Shown here piece by piece: positions 8,010 to 16,904 of a DNA stretch of 35,525 nt. Origin of the DNA: an uncultured Lachnospiraceae bacterium (GTDB taxonomy: Bacteria; Bacillota; Clostridia; Lachnospirales; Lachnospiraceae); the NCBI GenBank assembly GCA_902774125.1, contig CACYHD010000014.1, forward strand, positions 27,920 to 63,444, written 5' to 3'. The notes under the pieces were generated by a model that was given only the letters and a program-made list of their open reading frames with translations, was not told where the DNA came from and ran no database searches. Position 1 is the first letter of the stretch. The number at the start of each line of letters is the position of its first letter. A program made the translations under genes and the position numbers.

Positions 8010-8118
8010 ATTTATTCTTCCTGTTTTTTGCTATAATTATATAAGATTATTATAATTCCGAGCATTTATTATACTATTATACTACCATTATATACTTGGA
8101 ATAAAAAGAGGGGTAAGA
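8010..8118. promoter_or_regulatory. Divergent promoter region, kinase and HTH genes
   Basis: The 109 bases between the two divergent starts are almost pure A/T and contain several TATAAT-like hexamers on both strands, with repeated TTATACTA motifs near 8070-8090. Individual -35/-10 pairs cannot be picked with confidence. The repeats would suit binding of the HTH protein. Confidence 0.4.
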
Positions 8119-8550
8119 ATGCAGATAAGTACTGATGAATTAATGAAGCAATTAAACTCATCTAACAACATTGAAGATTACTTAAGCAAAAATGAAGCTT
8201 TATTCAACGATACTTCGTTAGCAGATTATTTATACAATATGTTTGATGAAAAGTGTTTGAAAAAAAACAAAGTTTTTGCTAAAGCAGAAATAGCTGAAGT
8301 ATACGGTTATCAAATACTAGGCGGAAAGAAGCATCCTAGCAGAAATGTTACACTAGCACTTTGCATTGGTGCAGGTTTCACTCTAAATGAGACGCAAGTT
8401 GCACTTCAGATAGGTAAGTATTCCTCTCTATCACCCAAAGATAAACGCGATAGCATAATAATATTTGGTATAAACAGCAATCAATCTGTTGTTGAGATAA
8501 ATTTGAAACTGTATGAAAAAAAATTGGAAACACTTTCTACTTCCAAGTAA
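8119..8550 (+). CDS. Small XRE-like helix-turn-helix protein
   Basis: A 143-residue protein with AGAGGGG seven bases before ATG. Residues 53-118 read like an XRE/lambda-repressor-type HTH: AKAEIAEVYGYQILGGKKHPSRN, then a helix ending GAGFTLNETQ, and a last helix DSIIIFGINSNQSVVEINLKL. The family is recognised from small Clostridial HTH proteins encoded near Ser/Thr kinase genes. Residues 1-45 form an acidic helical segment. It is transcribed away from the kinase across a 109-bp AT-rich gap, so it may control the kinase operon or act with it; this is inference. Confidence 0.8.
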   Translation: MQISTDELMKQLNSSNNIEDYLSKNEALFNDTSLADYLYNMFDEKCLKKNKVFAKAEIAEVYGYQILGGKKHPSRNVTLALCIGAGFTLNETQVALQIGKYSSLSPKDKRDSIIIFGINSNQSVVEINLKLYEKKLETLSTSK

Positions 8551-8567
8551 TAATAATTTCATTTTAA

Positions 8568-8587
8568 GGGGCTGCATATGCAGCCCC
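8568..8587 (+). terminator. Perfect 20-bp palindrome, possible HTH-gene terminator
   Basis: GGGGCTGCATATGCAGCCCC follows the HTH stop by 18 bases and can form a 7-bp GC-rich stem with a 6-base loop. No T run follows on either strand, so it is either an imperfect terminator or a protein-binding dyad. Confidence 0.45.
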
Positions 8588-8645
8588 GATACTGTAAAAC
8601 ATTTTGTTTAAACTAAATAAGGATTTGCTTATCCAAAATTATTTT

Positions 8646-9101
8646 TTATTGTCTTATTTTGCGACGTTTCTTTAAATCATATGCATAAAACTTAATTCCC
8701 GAACCACCTTCACCATACACTCGATAATAAATAGATTGACCTTTTTTACCATAGACTCCTATATAATTATATTTAGCTACTTTAAAAATATATTTACTCT
8801 TTTTTGTTTTGATATTATATCTATAAAGTTTATTATAAATCCCCCAATTCTTTCCACCGGTTGCATAGTATATATACTTACCATTAGTTATAAACCAATC
8901 AGAAGCCTTCTTAACCATAACTTTAGTCTTACCATTTTTTCTTCTGATAATACGTCCATTTGATACTTTATACTCACTCTTGCCAATTTTTACTGTTTTA
9001 GTTGCATAATTAGCCTTGTATCCCGAAGCTTTTGTCACTTGAACAAGACCAATAAGCACAAATCCCAATATCATAGCACTTATAAAAAACTTTATTTTCA
9101 T
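8646..9101 (-). CDS. Small exported beta-propeller-like protein
   Basis: A 151-residue protein from the ATG at 9101, which has GAGGAGG about six bases upstream; an earlier in-frame ATG at 9125 lacks this and overlaps the neighbouring pseudogene. The signal peptide covers residues 1-25. The rest is Lys/Tyr-rich with blade-like repeats: WFITNGKYIYYATGG, then LYRYNIKTKKSKYIF, then SIYYRVYGEGGSGIKFYAYD, as in exported propeller-like (DUF5050-type) proteins. Two or three blades cannot close a propeller, so it may be a truncated relative of a longer protein. Function unknown. Confidence 0.75.
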   Translation of the reverse strand: MKIKFFISAMILGFVLIGLVQVTKASGYKANYATKTVKIGKSEYKVSNGRIIRRKNGKTKVMVKKASDWFITNGKYIYYATGGKNWGIYNKLYRYNIKTKKSKYIFKVAKYNYIGVYGKKGQSIYYRVYGEGGSGIKFYAYDLKKRRKIRQ

Positions 9102-9124
9102 ACTACACCTCCTCTGCGTCAGCA

Positions 9125-9285
9125 TTAATACCTCTTAACTACAACCCTACATTTAACTTTTTTACCATTCCTAGTCTTAGCCTAAACATAGCAACTACCT
9201 GGCGAATAAGCCCTAACAACACCTCTATAGGAAACATCTGCCACTCTTGAATTGGTTGTTCCATATATAACATCTCCATCAATTT
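9125..9285 (-). pseudogene. Decayed copy of the C-terminus of the 1695-2396 Ig-like gene
   Basis: 9125-9285 aligns without gaps to 1695-1855 at a constant offset of 7430 and includes the same stop position. On the minus strand it encodes a clear match to IDGDVIYGTTNSRVADVSYRG. The Trp codon in CYVWAKTRN has become TAG (9182-9184), so the copy is broken, and the upstream part of the gene is missing. It shows duplication and loss of secreted-protein genes at this locus. Confidence 0.9.
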
Positions 9286-9328
9286 GCCAAACTCTAAGCA
9301 ACTTTGATTACCATTTTTTTCATGTCCC

Positions 9329-9364
9329 GTGAGCTAGTATGTACAATTTCTCTATTTTTTTACC
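9329..9364 (-). pseudogene. Remnant of a second copy of the 9377-9793 gene 3' end
   Basis: The 36 bases at 9329-9364 (starting GTGAGCTAGTATGTAC) repeat 9392-9427, with one difference, at an offset of 63. On the minus strand they encode the same KKIEKLYILAH ending followed by different sequence. This is best read as a leftover from a tandem duplication of the neighbouring secreted-protein gene. Confidence 0.7.
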
Positions 9365-9376
9365 GATTATAGCCGG

Positions 9377-9793
9377 TTAAATCCCATCCGAGTGAGCTAG
9401 TATGTACAGTTTCTCTATTTTTTTACCTCTTACTTTTACTTGAAAGCCTTGGGGTTTTCCCATATGTTGTATTAGTTTTAGAGCTTTTTTCTTCGAACAT
9501 TTATAAGTATCCGACCAATGAAGAAAATAAAACTTTGTCTTCGAAGTCATCTTAAATGTTCTTTTCTTATTCTTTAACGTTTTCAAATTTGAGTCAGTTC
9601 CCGAATCAAGTTTATGTGTCAACACTGCATTCCCTTTTATAATGATTTTTTTGCCTTTTACTTTTACACTGCTGACATCACTTCCGTAAAACTCGTATCT
9701 TTTATACGAGTTTGCAAAAGTTGATTGCAAAAACACTCCACTTGTCATCATCGCAAACATAACAAATACCGCCATCAAAAATCTTTTTTTCAT
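9377..9793 (-). CDS. Small exported protein, function unknown
   Basis: A 138-residue protein from the ATG at 9793, eight bases after GGAGG; a GTG two codons earlier is only two bases from that site. The signal peptide is KKRFLMAVF plus a hydrophobic run ending near residue 27 (TFANS). The mature protein is basic with short beta strands (SVKVKGKKIIIKG, FQVKVRGKKIEKLYI) and a Thr/Lys-rich middle. No family was recognised. A fragment of its 3' end is duplicated at 9329-9364. It belongs to the run of small secreted proteins around the kinase locus. Confidence 0.72.
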   Translation of the reverse strand: MKKRFLMAVFVMFAMMTSGVFLQSTFANSYKRYEFYGSDVSSVKVKGKKIIIKGNAVLTHKLDSGTDSNLKTLKNKKRTFKMTSKTKFYFLHWSDTYKCSKKKALKLIQHMGKPQGFQVKVRGKKIEKLYILAHSDGI

Positions 9794-9832
9794 TTTCACA
9801 ACCTCCTATTTTTGTTTTCACATATTTAATGC

Positions 9833-10023
9833 TTATTTTCTTGTAAATGTATGAGTCTCACCATTTTTCCATACGTTCTCACCATTTAAAGCTGTTATTT
9901 TAATATGGGATGCATCAACTATTTCCACTTTACCTTTTTCATTACAATACATCACGGAGAAAAAACTGTAGAAACCACCGACAATACTAACAAAACACTC
10001 AATATTAATACTACTTTCTTCGT
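9833..10023 (-). pseudogene. Degenerate small secreted-protein gene
   Basis: The minus strand from 10023 encodes TKKVVLILSVLLVLSVVSTV, a textbook signal peptide. It is preceded by GAGGTG at a suitable distance, but an ACG sits where the start should be and a TGA follows after SP. A second frame then continues as MYCNEKGKVEIVDAS, then HIKITALNGENVWKNG, to a TAA at 9833. Lost start plus frameshift suggests a recently inactivated gene. A sequencing error would have to explain both defects. Confidence 0.55.
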
Positions 10024-10083
10024 ATTTAACACCTCTTTTTGTTCTCTATCCCATCACAGTTATATTATGTAATTAATTTTTTC

Positions 10084-10992
10084 TTATCTAAAACACTCGT
10101 GATTCATTCTCCATTCTTGCAAATAATCATATCCATAAAGATCATTACCATCTGTGGCGTCGTTGTTAGTAACCGCATCTCCGCATTCATCACATACATA
10201 CACAAAAAGACCGACCATATCATTATGTGCAAATGTCCAATACCCATCTCTGTGATTTTGATAGTGTATATCGCTGCATCCCAAACAATCTTCGGCTAAT
10301 TCTTCCGCTTTTTCTTGCGATATTTCATTAAAACCACCTCTATTAGAAATAGCTGCAATTATAACAATGACTAGAAGGCCAAAAATAAATATCATCCATT
10401 TTTTTGACGAAGTTGATTGATTATAATTAGAAACATTAGCTGTATTATCGTTAGAGTCCGTTCTTACACTCCAATCAAACTTTTCTTCATTCTGGGAGCT
10501 TACATCAGAATGTAATTCTTCATCATTCTGATGTATCTTAGGATATTCCCAGAAACTATCGTCATTTATACTGCTACAATTTTTTCCATCATTAACCCAA
10601 ATTGCAGCATCACAATATTGGCAGCGTCCCCCACAGACCCTTAAATACTCTGAATCAACTTTTTTCCCACAGTTACCACACTTTATTTCTTCATCACTGA
10701 TAATATCATGTGCACAATACGGACAAAGCGTATAACTCTTCAACTGGTCTATATAAACCAAATTGCCACATTTTCGACATGTAAAAGATTGATTTTTCAA
10801 ATCATCGACATGCTTGTGGTAACTATTATCATCAGTTCTTACACTCCAATCAAATTTTTCACCACTCTGATTGCCAATTTGATTTTCTTCTATTTCATCA
10901 GTAAGCATATCGTGCGAACAGTAAGGACATATTCCATTGGTCTCCTTAAGCTCATAGTCAGAAACATATCTATGACATCTCGCACATTTCAT
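10084..10992 (-). CDS. Multi-zinc-ribbon membrane protein
   Basis: A 302-residue protein from the ATG at 10992 (GGGAG nine bases upstream; a TTG three codons earlier is less likely). Three zinc ribbons precede one transmembrane helix (about 199-215): C3-C6/C22-C25, C72-C75/C90-C93 and C105-C108/C124-C127. After the helix a short outer domain has its own C-L-G-C and C-D-E-C pairs. The ten-residue string EKFDWSVRTD occurs twice (45-54 and 170-179), between ribbons and just before the membrane, possibly a docking motif. The topology matches the kinase-linked zinc-ribbon protein at 6244-7305. Function unknown. Confidence 0.8.
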   Translation of the reverse strand: MKCARCHRYVSDYELKETNGICPYCSHDMLTDEIEENQIGNQSGEKFDWSVRTDDNSYHKHVDDLKNQSFTCRKCGNLVYIDQLKSYTLCPYCAHDIISDEEIKCGNCGKKVDSEYLRVCGGRCQYCDAAIWVNDGKNCSSINDDSFWEYPKIHQNDEELHSDVSSQNEEKFDWSVRTDSNDNTANVSNYNQSTSSKKWMIFIFGLLVIVIIAAISNRGGFNEISQEKAEELAEDCLGCSDIHYQNHRDGYWTFAHNDMVGLFVYVCDECGDAVTNNDATDGNDLYGYDYLQEWRMNHECFR

Positions 10993-11140
10993 AACACTCA
11001 ACTCCCTTCTATTAAATTGTTCCGTTCTTTTTTATAATTTAATTATATTATTATATAGTCAATTTTCACTTATCTGACAGCATAGTTTTTTAATATGAGC
11101 CAAAAAACTTTTTATAACTTATATACTTCAATTAAAACAC

Positions 11141-11178
11141 AAAAAGAACGAAGTTCATTACTGAACTTCGCTCTTTTT
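11141..11178 (-). terminator. Terminator after the GH16 gene
   Basis: A long inverted repeat with arms 11141-11157 and 11162-11178 (core CGAAGTTCA / TGAACTTCG) has A/T tails on both sides, so the minus-strand transcript ends in a T run. It lies 44 bases beyond the GH16 stop. Confidence 0.85.
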
Positions 11179-11221
11179 AAAACCTTAATAAATATGTAAA
11201 CTAGTTTTAAACCCGTACATA

Positions 11222-13840
11222 TTATTTCACTTTCTTAACGCTTGACCACTTGCCGTAATACTTGCTTCCAGCAATAGTCTTAAACGCTCTTACTCTCACG
11301 AATAATGTCTTTTTCTTCTTTAATTTCTTATGAGAAATATTGAACGACTTCTTATTCTTTTTATACAACTTCTTAACTAATGCTTTTTTGTTCTTCTTTG
11401 CATTTTTCTTAGTCTTATAAAATGCAACTTGATAACCATCAGCATTGGCTACTGTTTTCTTAAGAGTAACTTTTACTTTCTTAGCTGATTTCTTTTTCGT
11501 AGCTTTCTTTACAGCCACCTTAGATGTCTTGATCTGATTAATTAATGCACCATTATTATCAACTGTTTTTTGCGGCGCTGTTGTTGCAGGTGCTGCTGTT
11601 GTGACAGGTCTGCGTGTTGTTACAGGTTCTGTCTTGCCATCCTTGAGCTTGTAGTCACCGTACAGATTGTCATTGGCGCCATCTGTTTTGATATTAGGAT
11701 TAGTGTCCGGATACTCGTTGGCATCTGCATCAACCTTGCGCTGATATACTCTAACATAATCAACAAGCATGTTAGCTCCCTTGAAGTCTCCTCCAGGTGA
11801 GTGATAGTTATCGAAGCTACCACCACACGCCAAGTTAAGTATCAGATAAAAACGCTGATCAAATGGCGCATAGGCATTGCCCATATCTGAGTTGGACTTC
11901 CATTCGCTGTTAGTACACTTGAAATAGCAATAGCCATCACAATATATTTTCACATTATTGTTTTCCCAAACGACAGTATAAACGTGCCAGTCAGTTGTGT
12001 CAGTTTTTTTGACACCGTTTTCTGCTATATCTAGCAAGTCACTTGTATTAAGGTTGTCAGGCCAAGCAGCGCCATAGTGCATAGCACCGAATATCTTTTC
12101 TGGAACTCGACCTCTTCCCTCTGCGATATCAATTTCTCCAGAGTATGCCCACTCGCCGTAAACGTTATCGTTAGGTAGCATCCATACTGCAGGCCATATA
12201 CCACTTCCTGAAGGGAACTTGGCTCTAACATCAACTCTTCCGTACTTAACTGAGAAGTTGTTTTTAGTATTTATCTTGCCTGATGAATAAAAAGCTGTGG
12301 CCTTCTTTGAAGGATCACCCTTCTGGCTAAACTCCTTTGTCTCCTTCTTCAAGTCAATTTTGAGCTTGCCATCTTCGAGAGAAACATTGTTTTTAGAATA
12401 AAACTCCATCTCGTTGTTGCCCCAACCGGCTGTATTAATATCATCTTCCTTGAGTAGGAATCCTTCTTCATAATTCCACTTATTAGTGTCTAGCACGTCG
12501 CCGTCAAACTCGTCATTCCAAATCATCTTGTATCCACTAGGAACAAAACCACTAGAATTGTCATTGTCGTCCACGTCTAGCATAATATTCATATCTGCTG
12601 ACTTAGTGCTTTCCACATCAGGATTTCCTGTAATGTTATAAACTACATAATTGTCACCAATAGAGCCACCCGGCTTACCGTTTTTAGGATAGCCTATTCT
12701 AATCTGCGTATCCTTTTTAATCGGCTGGAACCAAAGCCCGTAAACGTGATCCACGAAATATCCCCACTGCTGGCTGTCAGAATTCTTGTTGGCACCATTG
12801 CCCTGATAAACAAAACCACTAGCAGCAATATCGTTAAGCTGAATCCATTCGCCCTTCACATTGACCTCGTAGACAAAAAGATTGAGATCGTTTCTAATTA
12901 CTTCTGTTCCACCAATCTTAGGTAGTGGGAATCCTACTGCACCTTTGGCGTCATCTCTAGCATCATAATCAGTCTTACCATCATATGCTGTAAGATTATA
13001 TGTATCTCTGTTGGCTACTTGGTAATTGACCTGAGCGTCGCAATGCACGCTAGAATCACCCTTCTTTTGCAATCTGATAGTGAAGGATCTGTCGATTCCC
13101 TTAAACCAAAGTCCGCCTGTTCCTTCAGTGTATATTCCAAAGTTGTTGTCCCATACAAAACCAGAATTGGCATTGCCCATTAAGTTCACAAAACCTTTGC
13201 CATCATGGTTGTCCACAAGAATAGTAATATCATCCTTTACTTGGTCGTATGTGGCCTCACCGTTATTAAAAGTCCACTGGCCCCAATGTGTCGCACTTGT
13301 ACCTGTTGCGTCTGCATTGATTGTTCCCTCAGATGTAGATATAGACGTAACCTTCATCTTAGGAAGGGAGTTGAGCTCGAATGTATAGTCAAGCTTGACA
13401 TCGTTAGTTTTGCCATGGAATCTTACCTCTGTAGTTTCCTCTAACTTCATCCAAAAAATCCAACCGCCTGCATCTGCAGTCCACTGTTGATATTCCCATC
13501 CCCAAGTATCGTTAAAAACAAAACTCTTAACAAGGTTGATAAGCTTCCACTCACCGCCTGTACCGTTGGCCTGCTTCACCAAAACCTCCACATCGCCTTC
13601 AAAAAGTTTGAAGTTGGTCTGGTTCAAAGCCTCTCCGTTCATTCTAGGCATTACTATACCAAAGTCAACTGGTGCAACACCCGTCTCAGTAACAACCGGA
13701 CCATTAGCATTATCATAGTAATCCATTGATGTTACAGCTTCAGCTGCATCAACATCCTGCTGTGCTTTGTAAAAAACAAGTCCGCCTACTACCATTACTA
13801 TTGCCATAAAAAAGGCAAGAGTTCTTTTCATTAGTTTCAT
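11222..13840 (-). CDS. Secreted GH16 beta-glucanase (laminarinase-like) with three N-terminal modules
   Basis: An 872-residue protein from the ATG at 13840 (GAGGAG six bases upstream). The signal peptide spans about residues 1-33. Three similar modules of about 120 residues follow (aromatic-rich, with patterns such as GLWFQPIKKDTQIRI), which look like carbohydrate-binding domains. A GH16 domain starts near 440 (MIWNDEFDGD) with the catalytic motif GEIDIAE near 567-573 and ends about 700 (LVDYVRVYQ). A TTRRPVTTAAPATT linker follows, then a Lys-rich fibronectin-like module ending KYYGKWSSVKKVK. GH16 enzymes of this type cut beta-1,3 or mixed beta-1,3/1,4 glucans. A GH55-like gene lies upstream, which favours laminarin-type substrates. 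Confidence 0.93.
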   Translation of the reverse strand: MKLMKRTLAFFMAIVMVVGGLVFYKAQQDVDAAEAVTSMDYYDNANGPVVTETGVAPVDFGIVMPRMNGEALNQTNFKLFEGDVEVLVKQANGTGGEWKLINLVKSFVFNDTWGWEYQQWTADAGGWIFWMKLEETTEVRFHGKTNDVKLDYTFELNSLPKMKVTSISTSEGTINADATGTSATHWGQWTFNNGEATYDQVKDDITILVDNHDGKGFVNLMGNANSGFVWDNNFGIYTEGTGGLWFKGIDRSFTIRLQKKGDSSVHCDAQVNYQVANRDTYNLTAYDGKTDYDARDDAKGAVGFPLPKIGGTEVIRNDLNLFVYEVNVKGEWIQLNDIAASGFVYQGNGANKNSDSQQWGYFVDHVYGLWFQPIKKDTQIRIGYPKNGKPGGSIGDNYVVYNITGNPDVESTKSADMNIMLDVDDNDNSSGFVPSGYKMIWNDEFDGDVLDTNKWNYEEGFLLKEDDINTAGWGNNEMEFYSKNNVSLEDGKLKIDLKKETKEFSQKGDPSKKATAFYSSGKINTKNNFSVKYGRVDVRAKFPSGSGIWPAVWMLPNDNVYGEWAYSGEIDIAEGRGRVPEKIFGAMHYGAAWPDNLNTSDLLDIAENGVKKTDTTDWHVYTVVWENNNVKIYCDGYCYFKCTNSEWKSNSDMGNAYAPFDQRFYLILNLACGGSFDNYHSPGGDFKGANMLVDYVRVYQRKVDADANEYPDTNPNIKTDGANDNLYGDYKLKDGKTEPVTTRRPVTTAAPATTAPQKTVDNNGALINQIKTSKVAVKKATKKKSAKKVKVTLKKTVANADGYQVAFYKTKKNAKKNKKALVKKLYKKNKKSFNISHKKLKKKKTLFVRVRAFKTIAGSKYYGKWSSVKKVK

Positions 13841-13942
13841 AGTTTCTCCTCTCATTAGTTCCGTACATAAACTGAATAGTTTCTCTCGCTATGAACTATC
13901 CTAACACTTCACACCAAACAAGCAAGACTTATTATTATAAAA

Positions 13943-13980
13943 AAGTGGGATTTTTTGTTTTATTGCAAAAAATCCCACTT
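13943..13980 (-). terminator. Terminator between the GH55-like and GH16 genes
   Basis: Perfect 15-bp arms AAGTGGGATTTTTTG (13943-13957) and CAAAAAATCCCACTT (13966-13980) with an 8-base loop. The minus-strand transcript continues into a T run. It sits 15 bases after the GH55-like stop, so the GH16 gene is likely transcribed from its own promoter in 13841-13942; a weak dyad ATAGTT/AACTAT (13876-13899) lies there. Confidence 0.88.
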
Positions 13981-13994
13981 CTATATTTTTTTAA

Positions 13995-16904
13995 CTATTC
14001 TCTTATTGCATATACCGCATCCCTTGTTGTGATAAACAATGTATTCTTATTGTTACCACCAAAATCAAAGGTCAACGGTCTAACAGGCATCTCAATCTCT
14101 CGTTCATACTTGAAATCGTTATAAACTTTGACATTATCGTCGCCTACATATATTAGCTCATTATGTTTTTTCACTCGATATATGCCTTCTTCGATAATTA
14201 CCTTAGGGTCAACTAGTCTTCCATCCTGGTCCACAGTTGTCATATATACTCTGTTGTACATTTCATCTACAGAGTAGACTTTGCGTCCCGGTTTACTCTT
14301 AGTCAAGTTAGTTGCTCTAATGAGGTCGAACTGGTCTGGAATAATAGTTACATTATCCGGCGCCACGTAAGCCTCCTTGGTCTTATACTGCAAAATGCGC
14401 TTAACATCATTGCCATCTCGCCATCTGTTGCCAGAGTACAAAACTCTTTTGGGCTTGACTGTTCCTATATCCACCTTTTTAAGTTGTTTGATTTTGCCGT
14501 TCTCAAGTGTAAAAACAACAGGTTTGACACGTTGGTCGTACCAGTCATGGAAAGACGAACCAGAAGCATCATCAGGACGTGTTACTTCTATCTCAATGCC
14601 ATCCTTTGTCGCTCCAATAGGAACTGAATACTCGCCAACAATTATGATGTTATCCTCAGTATCAAATCCAACTGAATCAATCTTAAACGGAGATTCAAAA
14701 ACAACCGATAACTCCATAGTCTCCTTGTCAATCTTGTACAATCGCTTGTCCAAGCTGTCCACCCAATAGAAGTCACCCCTGTTGCTGGCAAAACTACCGT
14801 CAGCAAACCTAAATCCATCATAAAGCTTAACCGGCTTAGTAGAATGTTCTATCTCCGCAAGCAAGTCACGCTTAGGAGCAGCCTTACCGCTAACCTCGAC
14901 TAATGCTGCCTGCCATGGTCTAATTGTTATACCTGTATTAACATCAAGCAAAAGATTGCCGATCGTATATTTCATCTGAGAGAAGTTGTGCACATTATAA
15001 AATCTCACATTGCTGCAATTGTATGTCTTGATACAATAATCAGCCGGCTTTTCCACAAAAACAGTTCTGAAGAAATACACAGTTCCAAAAACAATGTTTT
15101 GGCAATTATACATCTCGATAGGAAGAGCAAACTCTCCTTCTGCTTTTTCCTCCTCGAACTGAATTCCATAAAGCTTAGCTCCATCAACATTGTCCATACG
15201 CAATTCACATCGTTGATGATGCTCTAGCGAAATAGCATATAACTCTAGTTCCTCATTCGTGTTTTGGATATGGATACCTGCTGATGCATAAGTACTTGCT
15301 GTCCAAATATTTCTGAACTCTCCGCCACCGCCGTCTCTAATCACAAGACTTGGGTACTGGCCATCCCAAGTTCTCTCAGGATTGGCATCACTCATTCTAC
15401 CCACACTGTATGGAATGACATGCGCTCCAGTTTTTGGTTCAACAGATCCATGGCCTCCGTAAAACTTAACGTCGTTGACTAGTCCTGTTCTAGCCGTCCA
15501 GTCAAGCGCAACTGCTCGAGGGTTTCTAGCTCCCGCATCAATTGCCACACCTGTTATTACGTTGTCATCACTAGCCTGAACAAAGCCCAGCGGATTATCA
15601 AATCCCTGGAAGCATTCTGTATTATCATTAATCGCAAGTCGTGTTGTTCCAGAATTTAGACCGATAATTGATGAGCCCTTAGGCATAACAATAGGTCTGC
15701 TAAAAATGTATATTCCCTGAGGAAAATAAATATGTTTGTGTTCCTCAAATGCCTTTTCAATTGCATCGCTATTATCAGTCGTTCCATCGCCGACTAGTCC
15801 AAGGTCAGCTGCATTGGCCCACTTGGACATATCAACAATCTTGTTATAATAATCGAGCACTTTGTAATCCACATCAAGCGCATATCTGTACACTTGATCG
15901 TGAATCTGCTTCTCTGGGAAGTTATCGCTCAAAATCGTGCCATGAATGTACTTTCTTATCTTGCACTGATTGTCCTCGTTAGGAACCACTCGGCCCGTAT
16001 CTGAGAACTCAACTACAGACTCTACTTCCTGCAAAAACGTATTATATATATTAATCTGTGTGAGAGAATTCTCGTCCATAGACACAGATAGTAAAGTGTT
16101 CATACTGTCAAAAATACAATTCTCAATATATATTTTTTCGAAGTAACCATCTTCTACATCGATAAACTTAGGTGTAGATGTGGCGTAAGTTCTAAGTATA
16201 CTAAAACCAACTTCCCTACTTCTTATTGCAGCCTGAGTCTGATTATAAAATCTAAAATCAGTCATAACAAAAGGCCATCCCGGCGAACACTTAGTACTTA
16301 TTATTCCGTACTGTCCACCATAAATTGCCACGTCAGTAGCATAGTTACCTACATCATAAATACCGCTCATACCTGAGTTAACATCAATGCGCATATGACT
16401 TATAACACTGTTTTGGGCATAATGCGTTCTCAAAGCAACTGCATAATCATTACCCTGACCCAAGTCAATGTCCACATTAGACATAGCACTATAAAACGTT
16501 CCCGGGTTAGCATCAAATGCCTCCTCCATAGGATCTGCTATTTCTGACACGAACCAAAACAAATAATTGTATCCGCCCTTGTTGGCCTCATTAGGTTGAT
16601 TGAAACCTTCCGCATTGTCCTTGAGTACAAAAACAGGTCTGCTAGCTCCGTATCCAATAATTCTCACTCCCCTAGGAATAAGAATTGTCTGACTAAGCAT
16701 ATACTTGCCTTCCGGTACAAAAACAATGCCACATCCATTAGAAGCAACAACGTCTCCTACTGCTTTTTGAAGTTGTTCTGAGACGTCCATGCTTCCATCT
16801 GATTTTATGTTGTAGTTTTCTTCCGTGAAATATATTCCCATCTTGTCGACAGGTTTGCTTTTAAAAAATGATTCTCTGTTCATAAATGTTGTTCCTAATC
16901 CCAT
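13995..16904 (-). CDS. GH55-like double beta-helix protein (probable exo-beta-1,3-glucanase)
   Basis: 969 residues. Two pectate-lyase-3-like beta-helix halves are visible. The first, near 25-100, has a GIVFVPEGKYMLSQTILIP stretch. The second, near 375-450, begins LGLVGDGTTDNSDAIEKAF and has HIYFPQGIYIFSRPIVMP. This twin layout is that of GH55 beta-1,3-glucanases. The C-terminal 270 residues look like a beta-propeller or other beta-rich domain (DFYWVDSLDKRLYKID). No signal peptide is visible, although the preceding gene encodes one; the ATG overlaps that gene's end by 10 bases. Either the enzyme is cytoplasmic, or it is exported another way, or a frameshift split a larger secreted protein. The catalytic residues could not be assigned. 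Confidence 0.8.
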   Translation of the reverse strand: MGLGTTFMNRESFFKSKPVDKMGIYFTEENYNIKSDGSMDVSEQLQKAVGDVVASNGCGIVFVPEGKYMLSQTILIPRGVRIIGYGASRPVFVLKDNAEGFNQPNEANKGGYNYLFWFVSEIADPMEEAFDANPGTFYSAMSNVDIDLGQGNDYAVALRTHYAQNSVISHMRIDVNSGMSGIYDVGNYATDVAIYGGQYGIISTKCSPGWPFVMTDFRFYNQTQAAIRSREVGFSILRTYATSTPKFIDVEDGYFEKIYIENCIFDSMNTLLSVSMDENSLTQINIYNTFLQEVESVVEFSDTGRVVPNEDNQCKIRKYIHGTILSDNFPEKQIHDQVYRYALDVDYKVLDYYNKIVDMSKWANAADLGLVGDGTTDNSDAIEKAFEEHKHIYFPQGIYIFSRPIVMPKGSSIIGLNSGTTRLAINDNTECFQGFDNPLGFVQASDDNVITGVAIDAGARNPRAVALDWTARTGLVNDVKFYGGHGSVEPKTGAHVIPYSVGRMSDANPERTWDGQYPSLVIRDGGGGEFRNIWTASTYASAGIHIQNTNEELELYAISLEHHQRCELRMDNVDGAKLYGIQFEEEKAEGEFALPIEMYNCQNIVFGTVYFFRTVFVEKPADYCIKTYNCSNVRFYNVHNFSQMKYTIGNLLLDVNTGITIRPWQAALVEVSGKAAPKRDLLAEIEHSTKPVKLYDGFRFADGSFASNRGDFYWVDSLDKRLYKIDKETMELSVVFESPFKIDSVGFDTEDNIIIVGEYSVPIGATKDGIEIEVTRPDDASGSSFHDWYDQRVKPVVFTLENGKIKQLKKVDIGTVKPKRVLYSGNRWRDGNDVKRILQYKTKEAYVAPDNVTIIPDQFDLIRATNLTKSKPGRKVYSVDEMYNRVYMTTVDQDGRLVDPKVIIEEGIYRVKKHNELIYVGDDNVKVYNDFKYEREIEMPVRPLTFDFGGNNKNTLFITTRDAVYAIRE

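Noticed and set aside
9286-9328. Continuation of the Ig-like pseudogene
   Set aside because: Similarity to the 1695-2396 gene stops at about 9285; the short remaining stretch shows only scattered matches.
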